Positions 1 through 8,114 of a DNA stretch of 53,985 bases are shown piece after piece. How positions within the stretch are numbered: the first letter of the stretch is position 1; each line of letters opens with the position of its first letter. The DNA comes from Gammaproteobacteria bacterium. GTDB lineage: Bacteria > Pseudomonadota > Gammaproteobacteria > Steroidobacterales > Woeseiaceae. Below the pieces are notes generated by a model. It ran no database searches and was not told where the DNA came from. It saw only the letters and a program-made list of their open reading frames with translations. Location of the stretch: contig JAACFB010000025.1 of assembly GCA_009937615.1 (NCBI GenBank), positions 1 to 53,985 on the forward strand, written 5' to 3'. The translations under genes and the position numbers were made by a program.

Positions 1-2
1 CC

Positions 3-1949
3 CAGGCCATTGTGGATCCGAAAATGTATGACCTCGAGCGCGTGGAGGTGCTGCGTGGACCGCAGGGCACGCTGTACGGATCGAGTTCGATGGGTGGTAC
101 GATCCGTCTGATTACTCGCCAGCCGGTTGTCGGCGAATTTCAGGGTAGCGCCGCCGCAGAAGTTTCTTCGACTGCGGGAGGCGGCACGAACTTTCGAATT
201 AACGGCATGGTCAACGCGCCGATAGCGGATACTGCAGCGCTACGAATAGTTGCGTCTCTAACTGACAACGATGGTTACTTCGATCGCGTCAGCGATAGTA
301 CCGACGAAGTATTTGCGAAAAATGTAAACACCGAAGAAACTGTTTCTGTGCGAGCTGCTTTGCGTTGGGATATCACCGATAACGCCTATATCCAGCCGTA
401 TGTGTTTCACCAGACAACGGAAATGGATGGCAAGCCGAACTTCGACGGTCCCCTTACGGATGATAAACAGTTTGCTCCTTTCGACGCGGCAGAGCCGTTC
501 GATGACGAATTCACGATGACCAGCTTGACGTATGGTCATGACTTTAGTGCACTGTCATTGCTTGCGACCTATTCCCAGATTGATCGTAAACTAAAGAATC
601 TTGAGGACATCACTACCGGTGCCGACGCAATTTTTGGTGTGCCAAACCCGACGCCGGCTTTCTCGGACGAACTGGTGGATCTGGACGACGAGACAATCGA
701 AGTTCGCCTTACATCGAGTTCGGATTCCAGCCTGCAATGGCTCGTAGGCTACTACCGAAAGGATGCTGTCGCGGACGCCGGTTATCGCATGGGCCCTGGC
801 TGGAACCCGTTAGATATCGATGATGATGGCGAACCCGATGTATTTTTTAACGGATTGGCCAACACTCAAAAGTTGTCAGATTACACGGAGGATGCGTTTT
901 TCGGCGAGCTGACCTATAACTTCAACGACAGTTGGGCAATTACGGCGGGCTTGCGGAGTCTCGATTACGATTTCCGATCGCGCGAAGAAAACTGGGGATT
1001 TGCGTTTAACAATGACGGAGATCGCTCCACAGCCAATGTACGGGACGCCGTAATCAGCGACAGTGGCACCAACGAAAAACTCGCGCTGACATACGCTTTT
1101 GGCGACGACAACCAGGTCTATGTTTCTGCCGCTACCGGATCACGGCCCGGAGCTATCAACCGCGTAATTCCGCGCAGTGACGACCCCGCACAGAACATCG
1201 GCTTTGCCTGCAATCAGGATCTGATTGCCTACGGCATTGACGATCCTGGTGCTTACCTTGGCGATGAGGTCACGAGTACCGAGTTTGGCTGGAAACTATT
1301 ATTCAATGATTCGGTCCGGCTTAATGGCGCGGTTTATGATGTTAAGTGGGAAGATATACAGCAGCTGATTTTCACCAGCTCGGGATGTGGCAACAACTTC
1401 ACCGGTAACCTCGGTGAAGCTAGCAGCACGGGTGTCGAACTTGAGCTGACCGCTGCGGTTACTGACAACCTGACGCTCAGCGCTAACCTCGGCTATATCG
1501 ATGCACAGTTCGAGGAAACGTTGCAGTCGCCCGATGGTTCTGTCCAATTCGTTACGAAGGGCGACCAGTTACCTGATGTTCCTGAACTCAGTTACAACGT
1601 CGCCTTTGACTATACGATTCCTGCAAACAGTGGCGAATTCTATGTGCTGGGTAGCGTAAATTATGTGGACGAGACTCTTGAGATCCCTGGAAGTGCCGAT
1701 ACAGACGTTTCTGGTCCCGGGATTGACTCGACCAATGTTCGTCCGGACTACACGATAGTTGACGCGCGCATCGGTTACATCAGTGAATCAGGTTGGGAAG
1801 CTTCGATATTTGCCGACAACCTGTTTGACGAGGAAGCACTCTATGGCTTCAATGATGCGATAGCCTTTAACTTTCCCGATGTTGGCGACCCAACAGTACG
1901 TAACCGGCCCAGAACCATAGGTGTCTCATTCCAGTATAACTTTGACTGA
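3..1949 (+). CDS. TonB-dependent outer membrane receptor, 5' end outside window
   Basis: The reading frame is already open at the first bases of the window, so the signal peptide, TonB box and start of the plug lie upstream. The first visible residues, with D-L-E-R-V-E-V-L-R-G-P-Q-G-T-L-Y-G, are the hallmark end of a TonB plug domain. About 600 residues of beta-barrel follow, ending in a C-terminal strand with aromatic residues (V-S-F-Q-Y-N-F-D), as expected for an outer membrane barrel. Such receptors import siderophores, vitamins, glycans or other large ligands using energy from TonB-ExbBD. The ligand cannot be told from sequence. The next gene is a CoA-transferase about 280 bases away, separated by an intrinsic terminator, so the two are probably transcribed independently. 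The family call is firm; the substrate is unknown. Confidence 0.93.
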   Translation, partial: QAIVDPKMYDLERVEVLRGPQGTLYGSSSMGGTIRLITRQPVVGEFQGSAAAEVSSTAGGGTNFRINGMVNAPIADTAALRIVASLTDNDGYFDRVSDSTDEVFAKNVNTEETVSVRAALRWDITDNAYIQPYVFHQTTEMDGKPNFDGPLTDDKQFAPFDAAEPFDDEFTMTSLTYGHDFSALSLLATYSQIDRKLKNLEDITTGADAIFGVPNPTPAFSDELVDLDDETIEVRLTSSSDSSLQWLVGYYRKDAVADAGYRMGPGWNPLDIDDDGEPDVFFNGLANTQKLSDYTEDAFFGELTYNFNDSWAITAGLRSLDYDFRSREENWGFAFNNDGDRSTANVRDAVISDSGTNEKLALTYAFGDDNQVYVSAATGSRPGAINRVIPRSDDPAQNIGFACNQDLIAYGIDDPGAYLGDEVTSTEFGWKLLFNDSVRLNGAVYDVKWEDIQQLIFTSSGCGNNFTGNLGEASSTGVELELTAAVTDNLTLSANLGYIDAQFEETLQSPDGSVQFVTKGDQLPDVPELSYNVAFDYTIPANSGEFYVLGSVNYVDETLEIPGSADTDVSGPGIDSTNVRPDYTIVDARIGYISESGWEASIFADNLFDEEALYGFNDAIAFNFPDVGDPTVRNRPRTIGVSFQYNFD

Positions 1950-2014
1950 TACCGATTCAGTAGTACGAAAGTACTGCTTTATCTATCGATAAATCCAGAA
2001 CGTGGATTGGAAAA

Positions 2015-2041
2015 GGGCGCACTTCGTGCGCCCTTTTTTTT
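2015..2041 (+). terminator. Intrinsic terminator of the TonB receptor gene
   Basis: An 8-bp perfect stem (GGGCGCAC at 2015-2022 with GTGCGCCC at 2026-2033) closes a 3-nt loop and is followed by eight T residues. It lies 65 bases past the receptor stop. A short A-run precedes the stem, so weak activity on the other strand is possible. Confidence 0.88.
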
Positions 2042-2233
2042 ACGGTGGAATTTTTTTGGGCGACATCGTACGTTGACCAGGAATTCATAGTAAATTGCTG
2101 GTCCTGTGACGATTAAATCGCCGGCTTTTTCGTGTTACTGAACTCGTATTGAAGGAATTTCTTAATGCTATCGGGCGAAGCTTGTACAGGTGACTGCGCT
2201 AATAGCGGGATCTCAGCGTAGCGGCGATCTGCA
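2042..2233. other. Intergenic leader before the CoA-transferase gene
   Basis: This stretch between the terminator and the CoA-transferase start shows no convincing gene, tRNA or strong promoter. No clear Shine-Dalgarno sequence precedes the ATG at 2234. Confidence 0.5.
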
Positions 2234-3421
2234 ATGACCTTGGAGGCAACCTCAGAAAAGGCCAAACCGCCGCTTGACGGCGTTGTCATTGCGGACTTTT
2301 CCCGTGTGCTTGCCGGTCCGCTCGCGACAATGATGCTCGGCGATCTCGGTGCCGATGTCATAAAAATCGAGCGCCCGGAAGGGGGAGATGACACTCGCTG
2401 CTGGGGACCGCCGTTTACGACCGATGGCACGAGTCCTTATTTTCTCTCCGTTAATCGGAACAAGCGCAGTATCGCCATCGATCTTCGCGACGAGAAACAG
2501 CGCGCCCAGGCACGCAGCATCGCTGACTCGTCCGATGTGCTGGTCGAGAACTTTCGTGCCGGCACCATGGAGAAATATGGGTTGGACTACGCTACGCTGC
2601 GGCGCCAAAATCCAGGCCTGGTCTATTGCCGTATCAGCGGCTTTGGCAGTGAGGCCGGTCGCGACCTCCCGGGCTATGACTTCCTCATTCAGGCACTGAG
2701 CGGCTTGATGAGCATCACCGGTGAGCCTGAAGGGCCGCCGATGAAAACCGGCGTGGCGATTGTCGACGTACTGACCGGCCTGCATGCAACAATCGGTATT
2801 ATCGCCGCTCTTTATGAAAGGCAGCAAACACGGCTCGGACAGATGATCGAGGTGAATCTGTTTTCGTCCGCATTGGCTTCCCTCGTCAACCAGGCATCGA
2901 GCTACCTTACGGCCGGAGTTGTCCCGACACGAATCAGCAATCAACACCCGAGCATTGTGCCCTACGATACGTTCGCGACTTCATCACAACCCATCATTAT
3001 TGCAGTCGGCAATGACCGTCAGTTCCGCCGCTTGTGCAGCGCGCTCGATGCAGAAGAAATAGCCGATAACGAACTTTGGTTGACCAATTCGGACCGTGTC
3101 GAGCACAGGAAGGCACTCAAGACCGAGCTGGAACGAACATTGACGACCAGGCCGAGTGACCACTGGCTAAAGACACTCAAGGAAAACGACGTCCCGTGCG
3201 GTTCCATCAATAACGTCGCTGAAGCATTTGCGCTTGCCACGGAACTTGGTCTGAATGCTGTGCAGGACCTGGCCATGCCAAAGGGCGACACCGTTGCGAG
3301 TGTGTCGAATCCAATCAGTTTTTCACGATCCGCGGTATCTTATGACCGGGCGCCACCTGCCCTGGGTGCAGACACGGAAGAGGTATTGCAGTGGCTCCTA
3401 GAAAGAAAAAGATCGGGATGA
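2234..3421 (+). CDS. CaiB/BaiF family (class III) CoA-transferase
   Basis: A 395-residue protein of the class III CoA-transferase family, which moves CoA between carboxylic acids through an aspartyl-CoA anhydride. The N-terminus has the family signature L-D-G-V-V-I-A-D-F-S-R-V-L-A-G-P near residue 14, followed by L-G-A-D-V-I-K-I-E around 38-46. The segment G-V-A-I-V-D-V-L-T-G places the candidate catalytic aspartate at D178. Length is normal for the family. The gene is followed by a 160-base gap and then a transporter and flavoprotein cluster on the same strand, so it may activate an acid brought in or produced by that cluster; this is inference. The specific substrate (formyl-, succinyl-, mesaconyl- or other CoA) cannot be assigned. 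The ATG at 2234 is the first good start but has a weak ribosome binding site. Confidence 0.9.
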   Translation: MTLEATSEKAKPPLDGVVIADFSRVLAGPLATMMLGDLGADVIKIERPEGGDDTRCWGPPFTTDGTSPYFLSVNRNKRSIAIDLRDEKQRAQARSIADSSDVLVENFRAGTMEKYGLDYATLRRQNPGLVYCRISGFGSEAGRDLPGYDFLIQALSGLMSITGEPEGPPMKTGVAIVDVLTGLHATIGIIAALYERQQTRLGQMIEVNLFSSALASLVNQASSYLTAGVVPTRISNQHPSIVPYDTFATSSQPIIIAVGNDRQFRRLCSALDAEEIADNELWLTNSDRVEHRKALKTELERTLTTRPSDHWLKTLKENDVPCGSINNVAEAFALATELGLNAVQDLAMPKGDTVASVSNPISFSRSAVSYDRAPPALGADTEEVLQWLLERKRSG

Positions 3422-3581
3422 CGTTCAATTTTTTTGCACGCTCTCTCTTTGTTTCGGCACACGGATTCAATGGAAATCCTGTCAAGCTCGAATGGGCGCG
3501 TATGAGCTTTTGCAGCGCCTCATGCCGAGGCAAAGTGCTTAAGTCCGCGCCCGGCCAGAATAGCTTGTAGAATTCCTCGCA

Positions 3582-4391
3582 ATGAAAAAACACTGCTTCG
3601 TCCTGCTTTACTCGTTGCTGTTGGCGTCATTGATCGGCTGCCAGCCACGTCCTGGAGCGGGACAGGAAGCGGCAGAGCCGCGTCTCCTTAGAGTTGTTAC
3701 GTCGGGCGGCTTTGCCGCGGCCTACGATCGTCTTGCGCCGCGGTTCGAAGCGAGGCATGGAATAACGCTCGTAACGGCATACGGCTCATCATCGGGCGGG
3801 GCGGAGGATTCGATACCGGTCAGGCTGGAGCGCGGCGAGCAGTTTGACCTTGTCATGATGTCGCAATCGTCGCTGAACCGGCTGATCGAGCGCGGCGATG
3901 TCAGGCCCGACTCGCGCACAGATCTTGCGCGATCGCTGATCGGTATGGCCGTTCGCGCGGGCGACGTCGTTCCGGATATCAGTACCCCCGAGTTATTCAT
4001 TCAAACTGTTATCGGTTCCGAATCAATTGGTTATTCTGCAAGCGCGAGCGGCACCTACCTGTCGACCGAGCTTTTCCCAAAGCTCGGTTTATGGGAGCAG
4101 CTGGAGCCGAAAAGCAAGCGGATACTCAGTGAGCGTGTCGCAACAGTCGTTGCGAGAGGCGACGTCGAGATCGGCTTTCAGCAGGTCAGCGAGATACTGC
4201 CGATTGAGGGCGCGATTTACGTTGGCCCGATTCCGTCCGAATATCAGAAGGCAACGACGTTTGCGGCCGGAGTAACGACGCGTGCGGAAAACGACAAGGA
4301 TGCGCAGCTATTAATCGACTATCTGTCATCGCCCGAAGTTGCCGCCGTGATTTCCGGGACCGGGCTCGAGCCCGTGGTTCTCGAACGTTGA
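3582..4391 (+). CDS. ModA-like substrate-binding lipoprotein
   Basis: A 269-residue exported protein with a lipoprotein signal peptide: a hydrophobic stretch ends in L-I-G-C, placing the lipidated cysteine at C20. The mature part has the fold signature of the molybdate/sulfate-type periplasmic binding family (SBP_bac_11): V-V-T-S-G-G-F then A-Y-G-S-S-S-G-G, and a later F-D-L-V-M-M-S. Members bind oxyanions or other small anions, but many homologues have no known ligand. No ModB or ModC gene is nearby. Instead its stop overlaps the TTG start of a TctC-type binding protein by four bases, so the two are probably translated together. It may be an accessory binding protein for the tripartite transporter that follows or for the TauE-like permease; neither is proven. 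Confidence 0.8.
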   Translation: MKKHCFVLLYSLLLASLIGCQPRPGAGQEAAEPRLLRVVTSGGFAAAYDRLAPRFEARHGITLVTAYGSSSGGAEDSIPVRLERGEQFDLVMMSQSSLNRLIERGDVRPDSRTDLARSLIGMAVRAGDVVPDISTPELFIQTVIGSESIGYSASASGTYLSTELFPKLGLWEQLEPKSKRILSERVATVVARGDVEIGFQQVSEILPIEGAIYVGPIPSEYQKATTFAAGVTTRAENDKDAQLLIDYLSSPEVAAVISGTGLEPVVLER

Positions 4392-5392
4392 ACCGTCAAC
4401 CGGTTGCAGGGGTCGCGGGCATTGCCAGCGTTATTGCACTGATCCTGGCGACGCTTTTTGTTCCGGCAGCGATCGCAGCCGACGACTACCCGGCAAGGCC
4501 GGTTACGTTTGTCGTGGGCTTCGGCGTTGGCGGCAGCGCGGATCGAATGACGCGCACGATGTCCACGTTTATCGCTGATGCTCTCGGGCAGCCGGTTCAG
4601 GTCATCAATCGCCGCGGTGCGGGGACGCTGCTGGCAGCCAACTATGTGCTGCAGCAGCCGCATGATGGCTATACCGTGTTTGCGTCGGGATTCTCTCCGT
4701 ATCTGTCGAACACGATTCTCGAAGGTAACGCCGAATACACGATCGACGACTTCGCGTACCTGAATTTTCAGTGGTTCGACGAGGACCTGATCGCCCTTAC
4801 CAGGGATAGTGAGTACACGAGCCTGCCCCAGTTGCTTGAGGACATCCGTGACAATCCCAAGACCGTCCGGGCGGCTGTCGTCAGGGGCTCGGGCGGGCAT
4901 CTGATGGCGAAGCTGCTGCTCGCGCTCAGCAATATCCCCCAGGAAAATCTCAATCTCGTGACCTATAACGGAGGCGGCCTTGCGCGCGCAGCGGTCGCAG
5001 GCGGGGTCGTGGATTTTATCGTTATCAGTGCGGCAGGAACCGAGGGTATACGCGAGTATATACGGCCGCTGGCAATCGTGAGTCACGAACGGAGTCCGGA
5101 CTGGGATGCGCCAACCCTGAACGAGGCGATGGCAACCACAGGTATTCGGGTGCCTGTGCTACCGGGATCCATTCGGGGCTATGGCACCAGCGCAGAATTT
5201 CGGCGGCTCTATCCCGAGCGGTTCGACAAACTGGCGGGCGCCTTAAAAACGGCTTTGGAAAATACCCAGTTAATTGAACTGCTGGACGCGGCATCAATTG
5301 GCAGGCGCTGGACAGGCCCGGAGCAATCAGAGCGCATGATGCGCGAGACCTTTGCTATTTTCAGAGACTATTCGTACCTCTTGAGGGAGTAA
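4388..5392 (+). CDS. TctC-type tripartite tricarboxylate transporter binding protein
   Basis: A 334-residue periplasmic solute receptor of the Bug/TctC family. A hydrophobic signal peptide ends near A-I-A-A-D (about residue 30). It is followed by the family start Y-P-A-R-P-V-T-F-V-V-G-F-G-V-G-G and then L-G-Q-P-V-Q-V-I-N-R-R-G-A-G. These receptors bind carboxylates such as citrate, tricarballylate, terephthalate or adipate and deliver them to the TctAB membrane complex. The start is TTG at 4388, overlapping the upstream stop in the arrangement TTGA; no in-frame ATG would preserve the signal peptide. TctB and TctA follow directly, so this is a complete tripartite transporter. The ligand is not predictable, although the nearby TcuA-like flavoprotein points to a tri- or dicarboxylate. 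Confidence 0.9.
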   Translation: MNRQPVAGVAGIASVIALILATLFVPAAIAADDYPARPVTFVVGFGVGGSADRMTRTMSTFIADALGQPVQVINRRGAGTLLAANYVLQQPHDGYTVFASGFSPYLSNTILEGNAEYTIDDFAYLNFQWFDEDLIALTRDSEYTSLPQLLEDIRDNPKTVRAAVVRGSGGHLMAKLLLALSNIPQENLNLVTYNGGGLARAAVAGGVVDFIVISAAGTEGIREYIRPLAIVSHERSPDWDAPTLNEAMATTGIRVPVLPGSIRGYGTSAEFRRLYPERFDKLAGALKTALENTQLIELLDAASIGRRWTGPEQSERMMRETFAIFRDYSYLLRE

Positions 5393-5399
5393 TCTCGGC

Positions 5400-5870
5400 A
5401 TGGCGCGGCAGTACACTCCAATCAGCAAACAGCGCATAGCCGACCTGGTCGTGCTGCTGCTCTTGACATCCCTGGTAGCGATCTATTGCGTCGACGCGAT
5501 CAACGCGTCGACGGATATTCTGAACCTCATCCTTGTTTTGCCCGTCACCCTCATCGTGTTGGTTCTGTGCCTCGTTCAGTTTGTCTCGGCGGTCGCCAAT
5601 ATTCGTGTCGCGACTGAAGATAGGGAGCGGTTTGTAGACGTCGTTCCGGTGGCCGGGCTGTTCGCAGCCTACGTACTCTCGCTGCCCTGGCTCGGCTTCG
5701 ATATTGGCACGTGCCTGTTCCTTGGCGCCTTTCTCTGGCTACACGGTGAGCGCCGATGGCCCTGGTTGTTTGGCTACTCGATGAGCTTCGCGTTCGTTCT
5801 CTCGATCTTCTTTTCGAAAATGTTGCCGTATTCCATGCCCATGCTGATCCTGCCGGTGGCAGCAGGATAG
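5400..5870 (+). CDS. TctB-type small transmembrane subunit
   Basis: A 156-residue integral membrane protein with about four hydrophobic segments (roughly residues 14-33, 40-60, 75-95 and 120-150). Its size and position between tctC and tctA match the poorly conserved TctB subunit of tripartite tricarboxylate transporters, which pairs with TctA in the inner membrane. Sequence conservation is low in this family, so the call rests largely on topology and context. The ATG at 5400 lies eight bases after the tctC stop and is preceded by a GGGAG ribosome binding site. The gene ends five bases before the GTG of tctA. Confidence 0.85.
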   Translation: MARQYTPISKQRIADLVVLLLLTSLVAIYCVDAINASTDILNLILVLPVTLIVLVLCLVQFVSAVANIRVATEDRERFVDVVPVAGLFAAYVLSLPWLGFDIGTCLFLGAFLWLHGERRWPWLFGYSMSFAFVLSIFFSKMLPYSMPMLILPVAAG

Positions 5871-5874
5871 GCAG

Positions 5875-7374
5875 GTGATAGAGACCGCATCACTACTGGC
5901 GGCTGTCGAGATACTCTTCTCAAGCGCGTCACCGTGGTTGATCGTCATTCCCGGCATCGTGATCGGACTGGTTTTTGGCGCCGTCCCGGGGCTGCAGATA
6001 TCGACGGCCATGGCGATCTTTCTGCCGATGACGCTGTACATGGATTTCATGCAGGCGATGCTGTTCCTTACGGCGATATTCACCGGTGGCGGTTTCGGCG
6101 GCAGCATCCCGGCGATCCTCATGAACATACCCGGAACGTCATCGGCGATCGCGACCGCATTTGATGGTTACCCGATGTCGCGGCAGGGGCAGCACAACGT
6201 CGCTCTGGGGCTGGCTCTCGGTTCATCATGCATCGGCGTGATCGTCGGATACACGATTCTCTTTGTTCTTATCAGCCCTATCTCGGAGCTCGTGCTGAAG
6301 ATCGGACCCGCCGAGATGACCGTCGTGATTCTGTGGGGCATTACGCTCATCGGCAGTTTGAGCAGCGGCAGCCTTCTCAAGGGTGTCATCTCGGGACTCG
6401 TGGGCCTGTTGATCGGAACGATAGGCTACAGCGAGGCCGGGGTTACCCGCGGCACGTTCGGAAGCACTTATCTGCTCGACGGTGTCGCGGTCATACCGGC
6501 CATGATCGGTATGTTCGCTGCCTCGGAACTGTTCCGCCTGGTCAAGACGGAGTACCTGATCGAGGACAGCGCCGCACGCAACGTGAGCGTCCGTCTGATT
6601 CTTAAGGGTTTTCGCCGGGCGCTGGCTCATCCTTGGATCGTTCTGAGGGGCAGCCTGATCGGTGTATTCGTCGGCGCGGTGCCGGGGGTCGGGTCCTCGG
6701 TGGCTAATCTGCTGTCGTACATGGCGACCAAACGGAGTTCTCCGGCCCCCGAATCTTTCGGCAAAGGGAATCCCGAGGGCGTCATCGCGTCGGAGGCGGC
6801 GAACAGCACCTCGGAAGCAGGTTCCCTGGCCACGTTGCTGGCACTCGGGATCCCGGGTGGCGGGGCAACGGCTGTGATGCTGGCAGCCTTCGCAATGCAC
6901 AACATAACCGGCGGTCCGCAGTTCATCCGCGAAGAGACGGATGTCGTCTATGCGATCATCATCGCCAATTTCGGCCAGGCTGTCCTGCTGATCGGACTCG
7001 GCCTGGTTTTGATTCCGGTGTTGGCGAACGTGATCAAAGTACCCATGAACTACCTGGTCCCGTCGGTGCTTGCGATCGCGGTCTTCGGGGCATTCGGTTT
7101 AACCGGCGATCTGAGCGGCCCGGTAACGGTCCTGGTTTTCTCGGTTCTGGGCTGGCTTTTTAAACGCTACGGCTACTCGGTGCCTGCAGCGGTTATCGGC
7201 ATCCTGCTTGGCGGTATGGCGGAAGACTCCGTGATCTATTCCTACCAGATCAGCGGCGGCCAATGGAGCTACCTGTTGGAGCGCCCGATGGCGCTGGCAA
7301 TTCTCGCGCTGTTGGTTGCGTCATTATTTGGTACCCGGCTGGTCGATATTCTCAAGCGTCGAGTTGCCGCTTGA
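5875..7374 (+). CDS. TctA-type large transmembrane permease subunit
   Basis: A 499-residue protein with about twelve hydrophobic segments. It carries the TctA signatures: an early G-L-V-F-G-A-V-P-G-L motif near residue 28, G-F-G-G-S-I-P-A-I-L-M-N-I-P-G-T around 74-88, and the second-half repeat G-A-V-P-G-V-G-S-S followed by L-A-L-G-I-P-G-G-G-A-T-A. It is the main channel subunit of the tripartite carboxylate transporter, using ion gradients to move the substrate released by TctC. The GTG at 5875 is the natural start, with AGGCAG just upstream. Its stop overlaps the likely TTG start of the TauE-like gene. The family call is firm; substrate is unknown. Confidence 0.95.
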   Translation: MIETASLLAAVEILFSSASPWLIVIPGIVIGLVFGAVPGLQISTAMAIFLPMTLYMDFMQAMLFLTAIFTGGGFGGSIPAILMNIPGTSSAIATAFDGYPMSRQGQHNVALGLALGSSCIGVIVGYTILFVLISPISELVLKIGPAEMTVVILWGITLIGSLSSGSLLKGVISGLVGLLIGTIGYSEAGVTRGTFGSTYLLDGVAVIPAMIGMFAASELFRLVKTEYLIEDSAARNVSVRLILKGFRRALAHPWIVLRGSLIGVFVGAVPGVGSSVANLLSYMATKRSSPAPESFGKGNPEGVIASEAANSTSEAGSLATLLALGIPGGGATAVMLAAFAMHNITGGPQFIREETDVVYAIIIANFGQAVLLIGLGLVLIPVLANVIKVPMNYLVPSVLAIAVFGAFGLTGDLSGPVTVLVFSVLGWLFKRYGYSVPAAVIGILLGGMAEDSVIYSYQISGGQWSYLLERPMALAILALLVASLFGTRLVDILKRRVAA

Positions 7375-8114
7375 TTATCGAGATCGGCGTACCGCTGTTA
7401 ATGGCGATAGCCGTCGCGGCATTTTTGACCGGTCTGCTGCACGGTACGACCGGCATGGCCGGCGGCGTCGTGATGGCTGCTATTCTCGCCCACGTGATCG
7501 GCATCAAGTCCGCCGTGCCGGTGATGACCGTTGCGCTTATCCTAAGCCACCTGAGTCGCGCGCTGATGTACGTGCGCGAGACCGACTGGTCGGTTGCCGG
7601 GCGCGTTCTGTTTTTCGGCAGCCCGACCATCGTGGTGGGCGCCGTCATATTCGGCAAGATAAGCCCGACCATGGTCGCAATCATATTTGCCGCTTTTCTG
7701 ACCGCCTCGTTTCCAGTCAAGCACTGGGCTCGGCGACATGAGATACGGACCGGTCCGAAGACACTGGCCGTTGCGAGCTCTGTATGGGGCATGCTGGCCG
7801 GAAACGTCATCGGGCCTGGTTTTTTTCTTGCGCCGTTCCTTCTCGGCACGGGCATGAACCGGTTGACGTTTGTGGGGACGCTGGCCACAGTGACGCTGAT
7901 AATGAATGTGCTCAAGATGTCGGTCTTCGGTATTACGAACCTGATTAGCTGGGAGCTGTTTTTCCTCGGCGCGGCAATCGGATTGATTACAATCCCGGGC
8001 AACTGGCTGGGGCGTTCGGTGCTGAAGGGAATGCAGGACAGCGATCACCGATTCATCATTGATGTTTTGACACTCATGATGATCATTAACTTCATCTACC
8101 TCGCAGTGCGATGA
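7371..8114 (+). CDS. TauE/SafE family permease
   Basis: A 247-residue membrane protein with about eight hydrophobic segments and the family motif T-G-L-L-H-G-T-T-G-M-A-G-G near the N-terminus, repeated in variant form in the second half (G-M-L-A-G-N-V-I-G-P-G). TauE/SafE proteins move sulfonates, sulfite, sulfoacetate or other organic anions across the inner membrane. The frame is open further upstream inside tctA, but that extension is polar and unlike the family. The TTG at 7371, in a TTGA overlap with the tctA stop, gives the expected N-terminus. The gene in turn overlaps the next one through ATGA. A second permease in a tripartite transporter operon may export a by-product or counter-ion; that role is inference. 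Confidence 0.82.
   Translation: MIIEIGVPLLMAIAVAAFLTGLLHGTTGMAGGVVMAAILAHVIGIKSAVPVMTVALILSHLSRALMYVRETDWSVAGRVLFFGSPTIVVGAVIFGKISPTMVAIIFAAFLTASFPVKHWARRHEIRTGPKTLAVASSVWGMLAGNVIGPGFFLAPFLLGTGMNRLTFVGTLATVTLIMNVLKMSVFGITNLISWELFFLGAAIGLITIPGNWLGRSVLKGMQDSDHRFIIDVLTLMMIINFIYLAVR

Noticed and set aside
7263-7370. Longer N-terminus of the TauE-like protein
   Set aside because: It overlaps tctA deeply and is polar, unlike the family's first membrane segment.
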